This document shows positions 41,674-53,184 of a stretch of DNA of 64,000 bases, one piece after another. This DNA is from Tricholomella constricta (Eukaryota > Basidiomycota > Agaricomycetes > Agaricales > Lyophyllaceae): assembly GCA_013368375.1 (NCBI GenBank), contig JAACJP010000033.1, positions 124,001 to 188,000 of the forward strand. The letters are read 5' to 3'. The notes below the pieces were generated by a model. It searched no databases and was not told the origin of the DNA. It saw only the letters and a list, made by a program, of their open reading frames with translations. The position numbers and the translations under genes are program-made. Position 1 is the first letter of the stretch. Every line of letters starts with the position of its first letter.

Positions 41674-42936
41674 ATGGCGGCGGCTCCAGTCCGCCTCCAT
41701 TTTTTTTTCCTCATTAGCCTTCTCATTCCGACCATCCTGGCATCGCCGTTTGTCCCCCGGTCTCATCTCGTCCCCCGCGGAAAATTCACCATTAACAACG
41801 TGACCGGCACGCCTCAGGTATTCAGCCCCGTCTCGCAGCAGTTCATTCCCCAGGGCCCCGCGACCAACGGCGGGGGGACCGACTTTTCTGCCGCCGCACT
41901 TATATGGCTCGCGTTCTGCTTCGTGATCGGCACTCCCATGGCCATTGCGGGTATCCGCGGTTGGAGGCTCACCACAGGCGTCGGCATCGGATTGTCGGCG
42001 GCCGTATGCTGTACGTCCACCCGTATATTTGTGCAGATGCGCGTTGACTTACTTCGTTATGCGCTCGCTTATTTAGCGTGGGCTGCGTTCATCAACTCGG
42101 TGAACAACATCGGAGTCCCTGACGCCGTGCTTGCAGCCATTATACTCGGATTTTTCTTCCTTGGTTTTGTTCTCGGGTTATTTGAAATAGGGCGCGCGGC
42201 GGGCATTGCGACCCTTGGCCTTACGGGGGGACTGGCGTTTGGCATCCGCGTGTTCATCATGCGCGAGGGCCTGCTACTCCAAGGGCTCGATTCGTACCCC
42301 GTGAACTGGGTGTTGATCACCCTCTTTGGCTTGCTCGGCGGTGTGGCGATCGTATGGCAGAGGATCCAACGAGCTGGTATTGTGAGTACTAGATTTACAG
42401 AAAAGAGTGCCTTTCATTCTAAACCCTCCCTCGCGCGTCTGTAGTTGTTTGCCTCGGCTTCCGTTGGGACGTTCCTTGTGTTCCTCGGTATCGACCTTAT
42501 TATCAACAGGCAGTCCGGCATGAGCCGTGGTCTGCGGTTCCTTTTCGACAGAAATGCTTCGCATGTACTTGTAAGTTCAGAGAATGGCTTATCCAAGGCT
42601 CTCTGATGAAACCGCTGCCAGGATATAATCGTGGGAGGCTATAAACCTCCCCTCTCAACCCAGATTCTCTTATCCGTATCCTTAGGTCTCACGTACGTCC
42701 AGCATCCCTTTAAAATCTCGAAGAAGTCCGTATCTTACCGCTTATCCAGCCCTATCCTGGCTTATGCCCAGCACCGCATCTTCAAGCAACCCTTTTCCCG
42801 CAAACCGCGGCCAGATTCGGAACTTGCCAGCTTGCGCGACTACAACGAGAACGAGAAAGAGCGACAGAGCCAGACGTTCCTAGCTGGTCTTTGGGACGGC
42901 GCGAAGCTCAAGGCGACCAATCGTTTTAGCCTCTAA
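41674..42936 (+). CDS. Multi-span membrane protein, DUF4203 / TM7S3-TMEM198-like
   Basis: Five exons (41674-42010, 42077-42381, 42445-42570, 42622-42692, 42750-42936) join in phase and give 341 residues. The N-terminus has a signal-peptide-like run (LHFFFLISLLIPTILASP). Then come about seven hydrophobic segments rich in small residues (AALIWLAFCFVIGTPMAIAG, LAAIILGFFFLGFVLGLFE, NWVLITLFGLLGGVAIVW and others). A conserved fungal block follows, GIDLIINRQSGMSRGLRFLF and GGYKPPLSTQIL, and then a basic cytosolic tail (KQPFSRKPRPDSE). The arrangement fits the DUF4203 (TM7S3/TMEM198-like) family. Its function is not established. Short introns and even codon use look like a normal host gene. Confidence 0.75.
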
Positions 42937-43499
42937 CTCTTGAAAAAAAAAAAAACAGAAGCGTGCTCGTGCTCGTCTGCTGGCCCACTCGCTTCTTCCC
43001 ACTTTCGACCAGATATAATTTTATTCCTATTTGATAGTTTCCACCTTTATGCCTCGTCGCCTGGTGCATCCCTCTCTCTCGGCCTCTGTGCATTTTGAAA
43101 TGTATCACCACCCCACCACCATACATAGAGCATGACATCGTATACCACTGAATGTCAGTATTGTTTAGGAAACAACGTTTTTGCATATGGCATATGTACT
43201 CTGTACTTCCCCAAAAATTTGGCATGGATCTGTATACAGAGCGGATGAGGATTCAGTACGTGGGAAACCAGGTTGCGTCGACGCGAGCTCGAAGACGTAG
43301 AGATGGCCTAAAATTGGCCAGAGATATGTACGCACGGCCTGTGTTCAAGGCTACTTGGATCAGACATGCAGCGCGGCATATCTGCGCTGAATTTAATGCA
43401 AAGAGCGCATTGTCAGCTTATCAGCTTTACATTCCTATTACAGAAACTAACGTCCCAAAGGAAACAGTACAGTACAAACTCCAAAGTCCATCATCCTCC
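42937..43499. other. Convergent intergenic region
   Basis: Holds the 3' ends of two converging genes. A 12-A run at 42942 and AT-rich stretches would suit polyadenylation. No gene seen. Confidence 0.5.
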
Positions 43500-46400
43500 T
43501 CACGGCCTCTGAGAAATCCTGACCCCCGAAACCGTAGTATACACAAACAGCTGGAACCCAGCCTCCACGCCCGGGTTATACGTCGACGGGACGGCCCAGT
43601 ACTTTCCAGGGCCCAACGAGATCTGGGGCGTGACGACCCCGGAGATGGCGTCGTTGTAGGCGCCGGACGTGGCTATGTGGCGCCGGAGAGCGCCGTCAGA
43701 AGACGCCGGGAATATAGTTATGTTCAATGACGTTGGGGTGAACGGGCGGAGAAGCTGCAGCCGGATCCTGCGCGATGCGCGTCAGGTGGGAGGACTTTTG
43801 ATGGAGGGGCTGGGAAGGCTTACTTTAGTTGGGTCAGAGATGGGACGTCGATTTCGAATATGGGGTTCTTGGAATAGAGGTCGGAGGATGGACCGCCGAC
43901 TGCTGTGCTTGATTTCCTGTAAAAGAAAGGTTAAAGGTTGTTTTAAATGATATTTTTTAAGAATCGTCGTACCATGCGCCACGAATATTTTTCGTGTACA
44001 TGCCCGCACCTTCCTGTGGGATAGGCAGAAGATCGAAAGGTTGGGAACTGTCAACCTTTAACGAGAAAGAGCCCATGTGATGCGGCTCGAACGCCGAAAG
44101 GATCGCAGTGTAGTCCCCAGCTGCAAGGGACACGTCAAGCCTTGCGAAAGATAGAAATCGAATTGGCGTCCACTTACGTGGAATCTCCTTTCTGACCCTT
44201 GCGAGCCCATAGCTATACGCCCCCGAGCTCGCCATAAGCTCGCTCTCAACCAGTCTATATGATGTTAGTTACACATCTCTAAGTAGGAAACGGAAACGCA
44301 CTCATCGATTCTCCCTCCCTGGGAATACGCGAGCGAGACATTGACGGGCACATCCCTGCTCGTCTGCAACGTGAGCGCCACATTTGCTTTCGGCAAACCT
44401 GGCTGGGATGCGGAGGGCGGACAACGCGGTGGGTGGATTTGGAGGTAATATTGGGGGTTGAGCATGAATGTCGGGTAGGTGCAGTTGCCGCCCGCGTTCT
44501 TGCTCGTCAAGACGCCTTCGATCTGTAATAACAACCTTAAAAAGGCAGTAAAAAAGATAGAGAGGCACTCACCTGCTTGGTAAATGGAGGCGTTGGGATC
44601 GTCTCGTCCCAGGAAATGTCAACTTCGGAGTTGGCATATGCGTTAAGCGTGAATCCGACTTCCATGGCATCACCGTCGTAAGAGGTGAAGATTGACAATA
44701 CGCCGGAGGGTTGGGACGCGAACACTTTGGTTCTCATCTGTGAAAGTGTTCAATTGTTTTCACACTCAATGGGTCCTTGATAATCCTTACCAGGACGTGG
44801 GTACTGTTAGTGTACGTCTGCGTGGCGTTTGTGGATCAGAGGTGGTCGTGTATTTAGCAAACCCCAAACTTACCTTGGAAGCAATCATTGTCTGATCAAC
44901 GACATGGGAGGCGCTACGTAGTTCATCCTCCACTTCCACTTTCAGCGAGATGAAGTCTGATGTGCGACTCGAGTCAGTCACATGTCGAGTCAGAAGGAGC
45001 CAGATCTCCTGCTCTACATCCCGATTTTGTTTGACGAATCGAAGATAGACCTGTCGAGTGGAAGCTGCGCAGGATATGAGAAGGTGCAACCATAACCTGA
45101 GAGTACTAACATTGTTCGTCTTGGCCCCGTCGTTTCCACATGCTGCGTCCAGATAAGTAAGGGAATTGGTATACACGAAAAGACCACTGTACCCATGGAA
45201 AGTCAAATTTCTAGACCACAATGTCGGATCCCAGCTGAGATATATCCCGTCGAAAACGTTCAAAACATCCGACCAAGGTACCTGTAACACTTCTGCTCTC
45301 AAGTTTAATCCAAGAACACAGCCGTTTCCGTCAATTACATTGTCAGAATACTCACGTGAAGGGTTTTTGGCCTGATTCTCGTGATTAGGATTGACCCAAG
45401 TGTCCAGAACGGTTAACGTCCTTGCGCCTTCTGCTTCTATCACATCTGCGATTAACGATGAGCCCTCTTCGAGATGTCAAGATCTAGACCAAAGAACTGC
45501 ACTCACCGATCACTGCGTAACTATGGGAAGGCAGCAGCTCTACGTCTCTCCAAGAGACATGGGGGTTCGTCCCTGTGCCAAGAGTGAGCACGCAGTGTCC
45601 TGGTACATGGATCAATATCGATCAAAGGCCTGGAAAATGAGTGCACCACACCACTTGAGAACCCCTCCACAATCCTTTCCCAGGTCTTCTCGCGCTCGAA
45701 ACTCGACCTGCCACGGGACGTCAGGTAGGTATTTTGTGCCACCGCGCACAGGAGCCTCACCCTTTGATTTCAATGTGTTCCGGGATCCAGCCCGCGATCG
45801 CACTGGTGGGGATGAGATCATGCCGCGATAAAAGAAACAGGGCGTACTGAAGGTCAATACTTGAGTTTCTGCGGATGGAAGTACCGTCAACAGATTTGGC
45901 TCGAAGGAGAGAAGACTTGGTGGACGAACGATCCAGGAAAATCATATCCACCCAGAAGTTTCATATACTTCGAATAAAAAATCATAAGTGTGGATATTGG
46001 TAGACGATAAAAGCGAGCATACTCCTTTTTCCAAGATGCTGGGCCACAGGGTGGGCCGCTGGGTAGATGAACTACTTTGCGAGGGCACCACAGACATACA
46101 CATCAGTGTACCGTCCACCGGGTGATATGGGAGTCGGTCGTCGACAACTATTCTTCCTTCAGGAGCGTGTAATAAGAGTGATGTCGAAAAGCTCACTAAT
46201 CTGCACAGGTCGGAGACGGTGCCGATTAGCCTGTTTGCTCTAGGGTGTATGAGCAATAACCTACACGTCTCCAATCTCCATTAAACATGATCTTGAAGTC
46301 ATACCTGCCGCTTGCGGCAGAGGCTTCTTTATTCGGCGAGGGATTGAACTTAGAGGCCTGGTTTATGGTCGCCTGGGCCAACTTTGGGGCAAGAACGACA

Positions 46401-47264
46401 GTTAACTAGGTCGATTCGAAGTTGATGAAGTTTTAAGACGACTCACATTCGAATTGAACCGCCTTGAGTGCTCCAAACAGACGGAAATGGAGGCACAGAC
46501 AGAACAATCTGTCACGATGTGCTGAAGGATCTCCTGTGGAAGGATTTTACGGTCCTCCCAGAGGGACATCCCTGCTTCACGTATCGGCACCCGACCCCAG
46601 ACAGGAGATACTTTGGCTTGTTCCGGAGATAGCTTCGGTTGGCCGTCGGGGTCCCTGAGCATCGTAAGTGCGGCATCAGATTGACAGCTACGGAGCCGGA
46701 CGTACTCGTACAACGGGGAGCGATCGCGTGTGGTGCAAGCCACAGGTTCATCCCATAGAGGAAAGTACAGTCCATTCACCGATCCTCCTTTCCTCAGGAC
46801 ATAAGCTTGCTCCTCTGTTTCCCATATAGAATCGAATTACTGAAGCACAAAGGTTGAATATCGGTGCGAACGTACGGATCGAGAAATGATCAATGCCGAT
46901 TGGCGTTAGGTTCACATTTGACTCTGTGCTGGGTGAGCCTATGGCAGCGCTGTGTTGAGAAGCCTGTCCTTTCTGCTTGTCCACAAACGCCTTGATCTTC
47001 TCCGCGCGCTGCAATGCCTTCCCAGCGCTTGCCTTCCACTTGGCTGCTTGGGTCTGCGTGCCGGTACCCGAGCGACTAAGATGCAGGAAAAGCTCGGCCG
47101 CTTTCACATAGAGGCGAAAGGCAAGATCGTAGTCCCGCGCTAGCTCGGCCTTGGCAGCTTTACTGTAAGTCAGCTGTGGATGTGATGAGAATTGATGTCA
47201 TGCGAAAGGTTAGACGAACACGGACATCGGCTTCTTGATCGACAGGACGATTGGCTCTGTTCAT
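43500..47264 (-). CDS. RIM13: Calpain-like cysteine protease of the PalB/Rim13 type
   Basis: A multi-exon minus-strand gene. The ATG at 47264 opens exon 1 (NRANRPVDQEAD). An MIT-like helical domain follows (ELARDYDLAFRLYVKAAELF, QRAEKIKAFVDKQ). The protease core has TDCSVCASISVCLEHSRRF (Cys motif, near 46480), TSLLLHAPEGR, SHSYAVI (His, near 45520) and LDTWVNPN (Asn region, near 45400). Calpain C2-like/domain III segments come next, ending in PGKYWAVPSTYNPGVEAGFQLFVYT near the stop at 43500. In ascomycetes PalB/Rim13 processes the PacC/Rim101 transcription factor in the ambient-pH pathway with ESCRT, and the MIT-like domain fits that link. Exon joins were not all resolved, so the length is approximate (~1000 residues). 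No inactivating change was noticed. Confidence 0.85.
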
Positions 47265-47794
47265 TGAGAATATAGAGGCTCATGTGAAGGAGGCCCGAGG
47301 CTCAGGTTAGATCGAACCGTCCTCAACGTAGAAACTCTTCAAAAATGTGCTGAAATTCCAATCCAAGCGGCAGGGGTGGCAACGGGCCGACGCGGCATCG
47401 CGGCCCTCTGCCGGAGATTAGATTAGATTCATCACAACTGCCATCTCCCTTCATTCAGGGGATACGAGAAGGTAATGGACCCATTTTAATTAATGGAAGC
47501 ATCGTTTCTCATCATGTTCAAGAGAGCTGAGGAAGCAGAAGGGTCATTTCATCCAGGCAGTGGTCTACTCTCAGACTCATTGGATCAACAACTCCCTAGT
47601 CAGCCATGTGTCTTCCCTGAGCTTCGACTGGTTGGTCTTGACACATGGCCTTACCTATGTCGATCGCACCTCTCATTTCCAACCTTTTAAAATCCACAGA
47701 AGCTCAATCTAAAAGAGCAAAGGGGAATAGTATGATTCGGGCTCTTCAAGCACTTTCTTCTTACTAGTCTCTGCATGGACTGGGTCAGCAATAA
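47265..47794. other. Intergenic, promoter side of the calpain gene
   Basis: About 530 bp between two minus-strand genes. A 65-codon frame here has no support. Confidence 0.5.
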
Positions 47795-48956
47795 CTAACG
47801 ACGAAAAGATGGCCACTTACGCAAGCGCCGTTTCGATCTCCACCCCCACTTTGGCACTCTCCCCTTCGGATCCTGCAACCACCCCCTCACCTCCCTTGCC
47901 ATGGCCACATCCCGCACATCACTTAGCCGCTCCAGCTTCTTCGCCCACTCCCTAAACTTTGCCTCCTCACCAAGCACGGCCCAGCATAAACACACGTCCC
48001 GCACGAACGCGCTCTCCATCCCCTGCAGACCCTCCTTCTCAATCAGCTCGAGCGCCTGCATGTGCGACTTCAATACAAAGTCGTCTGCACGGCAGAGGTC
48101 TGTCGCCCAGCCTGCGAATACTGGCCGTGTGTGCCGCCACTCGCGGAGGGCCGCACGGGCCGCATCCGATTCTGCACTCAAGGAAGGGGGGAGGGTGCAG
48201 AACTCGCACATGCATGTGAACCCGTAGTGCGCGAGGAGGCGCTCGCGACGCGTGTCGCGAGGCTGGGTGACATCCGTGTAGATCATTGTTATCTCTTCGG
48301 CGGGCTCGATGGGGCGGAGGGCGTAGAGGGAGGAAGAGAAAGACGCGAGATCCCACTTGTGTGCGGCGTTAGGACCGCAGCTACATAGACCGGGTGAGGG
48401 TGAGTAGGCGCGTCATATATAATGGCGCAATTCACCTGTGGTTGCTGCGATTGATGGTGAGGAAGACGGCACCATATTCCCTTGCGTCGATCTCGATCTC
48501 ATCGGGATGGCCAAGCTCGACGGCGGTCCCGTTGGTACGTGCAATTCCCTCCTCCATCGTTTCGCACTCGTCCAGGCTGCGGCAGTTGGTCATGGTGCGC
48601 AGTTCATTGCGACGATGCTCAGGAAGAGCGGCAAAGAGGTCACGATAGACTGCGTCGCGGGCATCTCGTGTGAGTGGAACCTTGGCGGGAGTGAGGATCG
48701 CGGGGTGCTCGACCAGGATTAGGGCGCCGGCTGGGATGTGCCTCGTTGCAAACATGCCAAGGCCCCTGTCCACCCCGGCGGGTCTGATCTCGAAGCTGGG
48801 CTTGCCGTCTTGGTGCAGCGGCGTTGAGCGGGCTGGGCGGACCGGAAGAGGCAAGTATGGAACGATGCGGTCGTCGACGAGCAAAGCACTTGGCGAATCG
48901 GGAGCATCGGGAAAGCTGAGTGTCTGGATCGAGAAATCCGGCGACGACTGAGACAT
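47795..48956 (-). CDS. SET-domain protein (SMYD/Set5-like)
   Basis: Two exons, 48436-48956 and 47795-48380, give 368 residues. The SET domain starts with the first motif, RGLGMFATRHIPAGALILVE (~residues 63-82). The central insert is helical (DARDAVYRDLFAALPEHRR). The catalytic block NRSNHSCGPNA is completed by the splice (AG|C makes the Ser), followed by EEITMIYTDV and the RRERLLAHYGFTCMCEFC post-SET cysteines (CxCxxC). No MYND finger is visible. The family methylates lysines, often on histones, but the substrate cannot be told. A GTAAGT near the stop could be a donor for one more short exon. Its ATG lies 79 bp from that of the Rit1 gene on the other strand. Confidence 0.85.
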
Positions 48957-49035
48957 CGGGGGCTTGGAAAAAAAAGTGATCGTGATCCCGATCCCGATTT
49001 GGTAACAGACGCTTAGGATTAGGTAATCCCGCCAG
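48957..49035. promoter_or_regulatory. 79-bp bidirectional promoter (SET gene / Rit1)
   Basis: Only 79 bp separate the two divergent ATGs, so 5' untranslated regions and promoters must overlap or be very short. A run of A/T (TTGGAAAAAAAAGTGATCG, near 48963) and two GATCCCGATC-like words are present. Confidence 0.6.
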
Positions 49036-50693
49036 ATGGACACACCTTCCTCCGTTCTGCAGGCTCTTCGCCGTGAGTCGCTCGACATATACAACCGTCT
49101 GCATTCCATCGCAGATGACGCCCTCTTTGTGGCGCACGTTCACGCGTTTTATTCCACTGTACCCCTTGCGCCGAACCTGCGATGTGGCGCGTGGTACGCT
49201 GATCCTGTCATAGCGTCCACAGTGCCCGCCTATTTCAAGTCCACCGACGGCCACTTCAACAACTGGGGCTTCAATCTGCGCCGGCCTAACCTCCAACTCC
49301 TCCCCCTCATTGCACAGCGCCACAGGTGCGATGTGCTTATATTGCCGGGCCCTGTATTAAACATCTTTCCAGCATCGTACTCGTAGACTCCACCCGCGCA
49401 GGTAAACGCATCCCCGACGCCCTCTCCAAAACTGTCCCGATCTGGTGCGCCGTCCTCAATCGCGCCATCGCTCGCCGCTTCCCCGGACCAGAAAAGGACG
49501 CGTGGGATACAGCTCTCTACACGCCCCCCGCCGCCGTCAGCGCCCAAGAACACCACCAGATCGAGCTGCGCATCGACGCCTGGGCGGATGCCCTCTTCGT
49601 ATGTCGGCAACGGGCTCTCTGTACTCTATATATATAATCATGATGCACGTAGAATTCCTCCTTTGAGCTCCCTGCACTCCCGGCCCCGCTGCGTCCGTTC
49701 TGGATAACGCCGGCAACGACCACCTTCCCCTCCGTCCCTACGTCTGACCCACCGCCGTTCCTCCCCATCATATGTCTCTCCGCATCCCGTCAAAGCGAGG
49801 ACGCGCGGCGAACGGGAGGCTTTGCGTACATCCAGGGGTCGGGCGACGATCACGAGCTCTGGGGTCTAGTAAGCCTTCTCTGTATCTCCGCGCGCGGTTG
49901 CTAAACTGCGCCGGTGTAGGGACTGACACCCACCCATTATTGGCGGCATAGACCTGCGCTTCTCGCAGCCAGCCGTTCCGAGCTCCCAAACTTAATTAAA
50001 ACAATTCTCACAACCGACTCGAGCAGCAGCAGCAGTAACAGCACCGTCTCTGAGGCTAACGCGAACGGAAGTCGAGTGACCCCCATCACGAAAGTCGACG
50101 GTCGAATGAAGCTTTGCACCTTTGCCGAACTCGAAAGGGTAGGGCCCCTGGAGTCGTCATCGTCGGCATACGTGCTCCTGTCAGCGACGCGGGAAGGCGA
50201 AGGCTCAACGAAGATACCAAGCGGACCCGCGCTCACGCTTCCCCTCGCACCCCGCATCAAGACCCACCTCACACAGACCCTTCTCCCCCGCGCACTCCCC
50301 TTCATCGGCGCACAGCTCGCTCGCGGGCGGAGCGTATGCGTCGTGTGCGGCGGGGAGGAGGAGGTGGGGGACGAAGGCACAGCCGTCCTCCTCGCCGCGC
50401 TCGTCGTGTTCTTTGACGACGACGGCAGGGTGCGTGATCTGGGCGGCGGCCACCCATCGGCGCAGGTCGAGGTCGGGGCAGAGCGTGAACTGCTTCTTGG
50501 GGCAGGGGCGGGGGCGGGCATGGAGGAGACAAAGGAAGTCCTGACGGTGGTGATACCGCCCGAGACGGATAAGGCGCGGATACGGACGCGGTTGGAGTGG
50601 ATTATTGCGTGTCGGGCTGGGGTGAACCCCGCGAGAGCGACGCTTAAGCGCGTTAATGAGTTTTTGATGTCTGCGGGGCGGAAGGGGAGGTGA
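49036..50693 (+). CDS. RIT1: Initiator tRNA 2'-O-ribosyl phosphate transferase
   Basis: Four exons (49036-49325, 49373-49598, 49653-49868, 49920-50693) give 501 residues, close to the yeast enzyme. Conserved blocks are LDIYNRLHSIADDALFV, LAPNLRCGAWYADP, YFKSTDGHFNNWGFNLRRPN, ILVDSTRAGKRIPDALSKT (spelled here IVLVDSTRAGKR), VPIWCAVLNRA, FAYIQGSGDDHELW and GLTPTHYW. A C-terminal phosphatase-like domain follows, with VCVVCGGEEEVGDEGTAVLL and a NPARATLKRVNEFLMS ending. The enzyme adds a ribosyl phosphate to A64 of initiator tRNA-Met, which keeps it out of elongation in fungi and plants. A Ser-rich insert (~residue 285) is not conserved. All introns are 47-54 nt. It is divergent to the SET gene. 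Confidence 0.95.
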
Positions 50694-51589
50694 TGACCTG
50701 GCTGAGGCGGAGGTGGACTCATCTCGTCTAATCGACACCGAGGACGGGACGCTTGACTACCTTGCTTGAGATTCCCTGGGATTCAATCCGGCTCGTCGTA
50801 GGTAGTACCCAATCTCTGCACTGTTCCTCCCGTCCCATCAAATATGCAAGTATTAACGAGGCACCTCCAAGTGACTTCTGGGAAAGATCGTCCACAATAA
50901 GGACGACATGCAAGCTCGCCGCAGTTTCCAACTGGCACAACAGTCATTATGCTCAAAGTCGGTAACAGCAAGTTTCCGATGGGGCCACCAGACACTCAAG
51001 CCCTAGCTGGATTTGGGATGTTTGGAGACCCACCGAGGACAGCCTGGACATCTATCTGTTCTCTGATTGCGCAGGCGCGTTAACGTTGGAAAGTCAATCC
51101 TGCGGAAGCGGAACATCCAACTGCCAGTGGTCGTTGAACTCCTAGCTCCGGCCCTTCCGCACGCAGAATAGATCAACGGTCTCGAGTAACCAATTACTTT
51201 TCCCTGCTCGTTTCCGAGAGATGATTGTGACACGCAAAGGTCCACGACATGTTAACGTTTGGGTAAGAGATTTTCGGGCCTCCGGCGCAAAATCTGTCAA
51301 TGAAATCGCCGCATACAAGAGGCAGTCACGGTGTGGTGGTGATCAATAATTCAAAAGTGAGAGAAACGACGGCTACCTGCTGAAAGCATGGCTTCACCGT
51401 CGCTTGATCGAACTACCCCAACTGAGGCTTGCGGAATGCAAAATGAAAATGAATTATGGGGAGGGGAAATACAGATTATACATACGTCAGTATTTTTTGG
51501 GGAGTGGAAATTTCGAGCAAAAGATCGACCTTGGCTCCCCCAAGCGCGAGTAAGATATATCGGAGGGGATTATTCATGAGTCTGGGACG
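50694..51589. other. Intergenic, no gene seen
   Basis: Short frames only. No repeats or motifs noted between the Rit1 stop and the recombinase relic. Confidence 0.5.
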
Positions 51590-52749
51590 ACGTCAGTACA
51601 AAATAAAACATAGGGAACCCGCCGAATTTCATGACGGCCTCGGATGAAACGCCGGCGGCAAAAATTCGACGGAGCCCCCGAAGTAAAATGCGATAGCTGT
51701 GGCCATAAACAGGGTCGAGTTGTTGGGTTTTACAGATATTGGATGTAGTACGACGGAAAGACATTTGATAAGAACGAAGTTGGTGCCAAGAGGAAAATGC
51801 GAAAGATGGAGTGTGAGGGGTGGTGGCGTCATTGACTTTGAGATGATTAAGAACTGCCCAAACAGGGCAGAAGACATTGTTGGTGGCGATGAGGACACGA
51901 TCGTCGCCTTCGAAGCCGGTTGTCTCGTCCAGGGAATACGAAAACAACCAAACTATTTTCCCGTGACTGAATTACTCGGACTCGGACGACGAGATCCTCA
52001 AAGGTTCCGAGTCCCCGAGCCCTTGTTGGCAGATTTAGTGAGTAAAAGGACCAACGGGTCGTCCCCATGCCACTCGGCGCGATTAAGCATGTGCCAAAAA
52101 CGAAGACCTTCGATCCAGTTCCGGATGCATTCGCTGGAGTATGACCCCGAAGCGTCGACGATGAAGGCGGAGAGCAAAACGCCGGACGCGGGCATGCGTG
52201 ATTCTTCAGAGATGTGCTCACGGTCGCAAAATTGGGTGAAACGGAGGAGACCGATACCGTATGAATGACGGGTGCTGTACGAGACGGAGTCGAGCAAACA
52301 TCTGAAGATTTTCACCTTTGGGAAGGAAGATTTAGAATGAGGAAAAATCAAAAAAAAAAAGAGGAAAGAAGTCGAGGTACCTGCAAGTGAGGCGGAATTT
52401 CAGAGTCCAACGCTTGCTGAACATTCTTAGAATGGGGAGTGGTCCACAAAAGAACACGGCGATCGGCGGGAACGTCAGGACGATACGGACTGCGAGCATA
52501 GTAGGAAGACTGTGACGATGCCTTGACAGGCTCGGAGGGAGGAGATAGGGAGAGGGAAGCTAAATATCGTGGAGAATGAGATGAAAGAGAAGAGGCGTTG
52601 TTTCGAATTATGGAGACGGGTGCTACGACTTCCGCGGTGACACCAGATATGGAACTTTTCGAGTCGATAGTTGGCTTGCGTGGACGAGAGACGAAAACAC
52701 CGACATCGACGACCTCGTTAGAGGTCGGGTCAGTACGTGCGCCACTCAT
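51590..52749 (-). pseudogene. Degenerate tyrosine-recombinase gene (mushroom transposon type)
   Basis: Exon 1 (52380-52749) is low complexity. After a pyrimidine-rich intron, the frame 51998-52318 shows the DNA-binding part typical of mushroom YR genes (RHSYGIGLLRFTQFCDRE, SRMPASGVLLSAFIV, IEGLRFWHMLNRAEWHGDDP). Further down, HLKVND, GHSYRILLRG, FAAGVSSEAVMKFGG and the terminal segment occur in other frames. The region between them is too short, and the Arg and final GRW/Tyr positions are altered (GGF in place of GRW), so the catalytic domain is deleted and frameshifted. A TATA-like TATATA lies ~25 bp upstream of the ATG. It is isolated inside the host gene block. Confidence 0.65.
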
Positions 52750-53184
52750 CGTTCAGGATTTCGCCGGCTTTACCCTATATATGGGTTTGAGGTGGCGGGT
52801 GTGAAGGGAACGCGTTTCGACGCCACAATTTGAAAGTCACACTGTGGCTACGTCATTGAATCACACCGAGTAAAAAATAGTGGGAAAAGTGCGGACGCGA
52901 AGTGACCGACAACATACTTTACGTTGATGCCTCAACATCTTGAGTTGTAATCAGTGGCGACTGGCACGCCTTTAAACTACTACCTGATTATAAACGACCA
53001 AATTTAAGAGTAGAAATGCTTAAGCTTCAGGTTAACGATGAACCTGAATTTTCTTCTTTTACTTTACTTTGGCATGGCAGAAATATCGAGAAAGGGCACT
53101 GATACATCCAATACATTAGCACACCATTCCACCATAATATGCAGATTGTCACAGCTACCAGGACTTCATCATCAGCGATATGAA
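52750..53184. other. Intergenic, no gene seen
   Basis: Contains the promoter of the recombinase relic (CCCTATATATGGG, ~52772) and the 3' flank of the next gene. Confidence 0.5.

Noticed and set aside
50205..50738. 177-codon minus-strand frame
   Set aside because: It is the shadow of the last Rit1 exon, which has strong family motifs on the plus strand.
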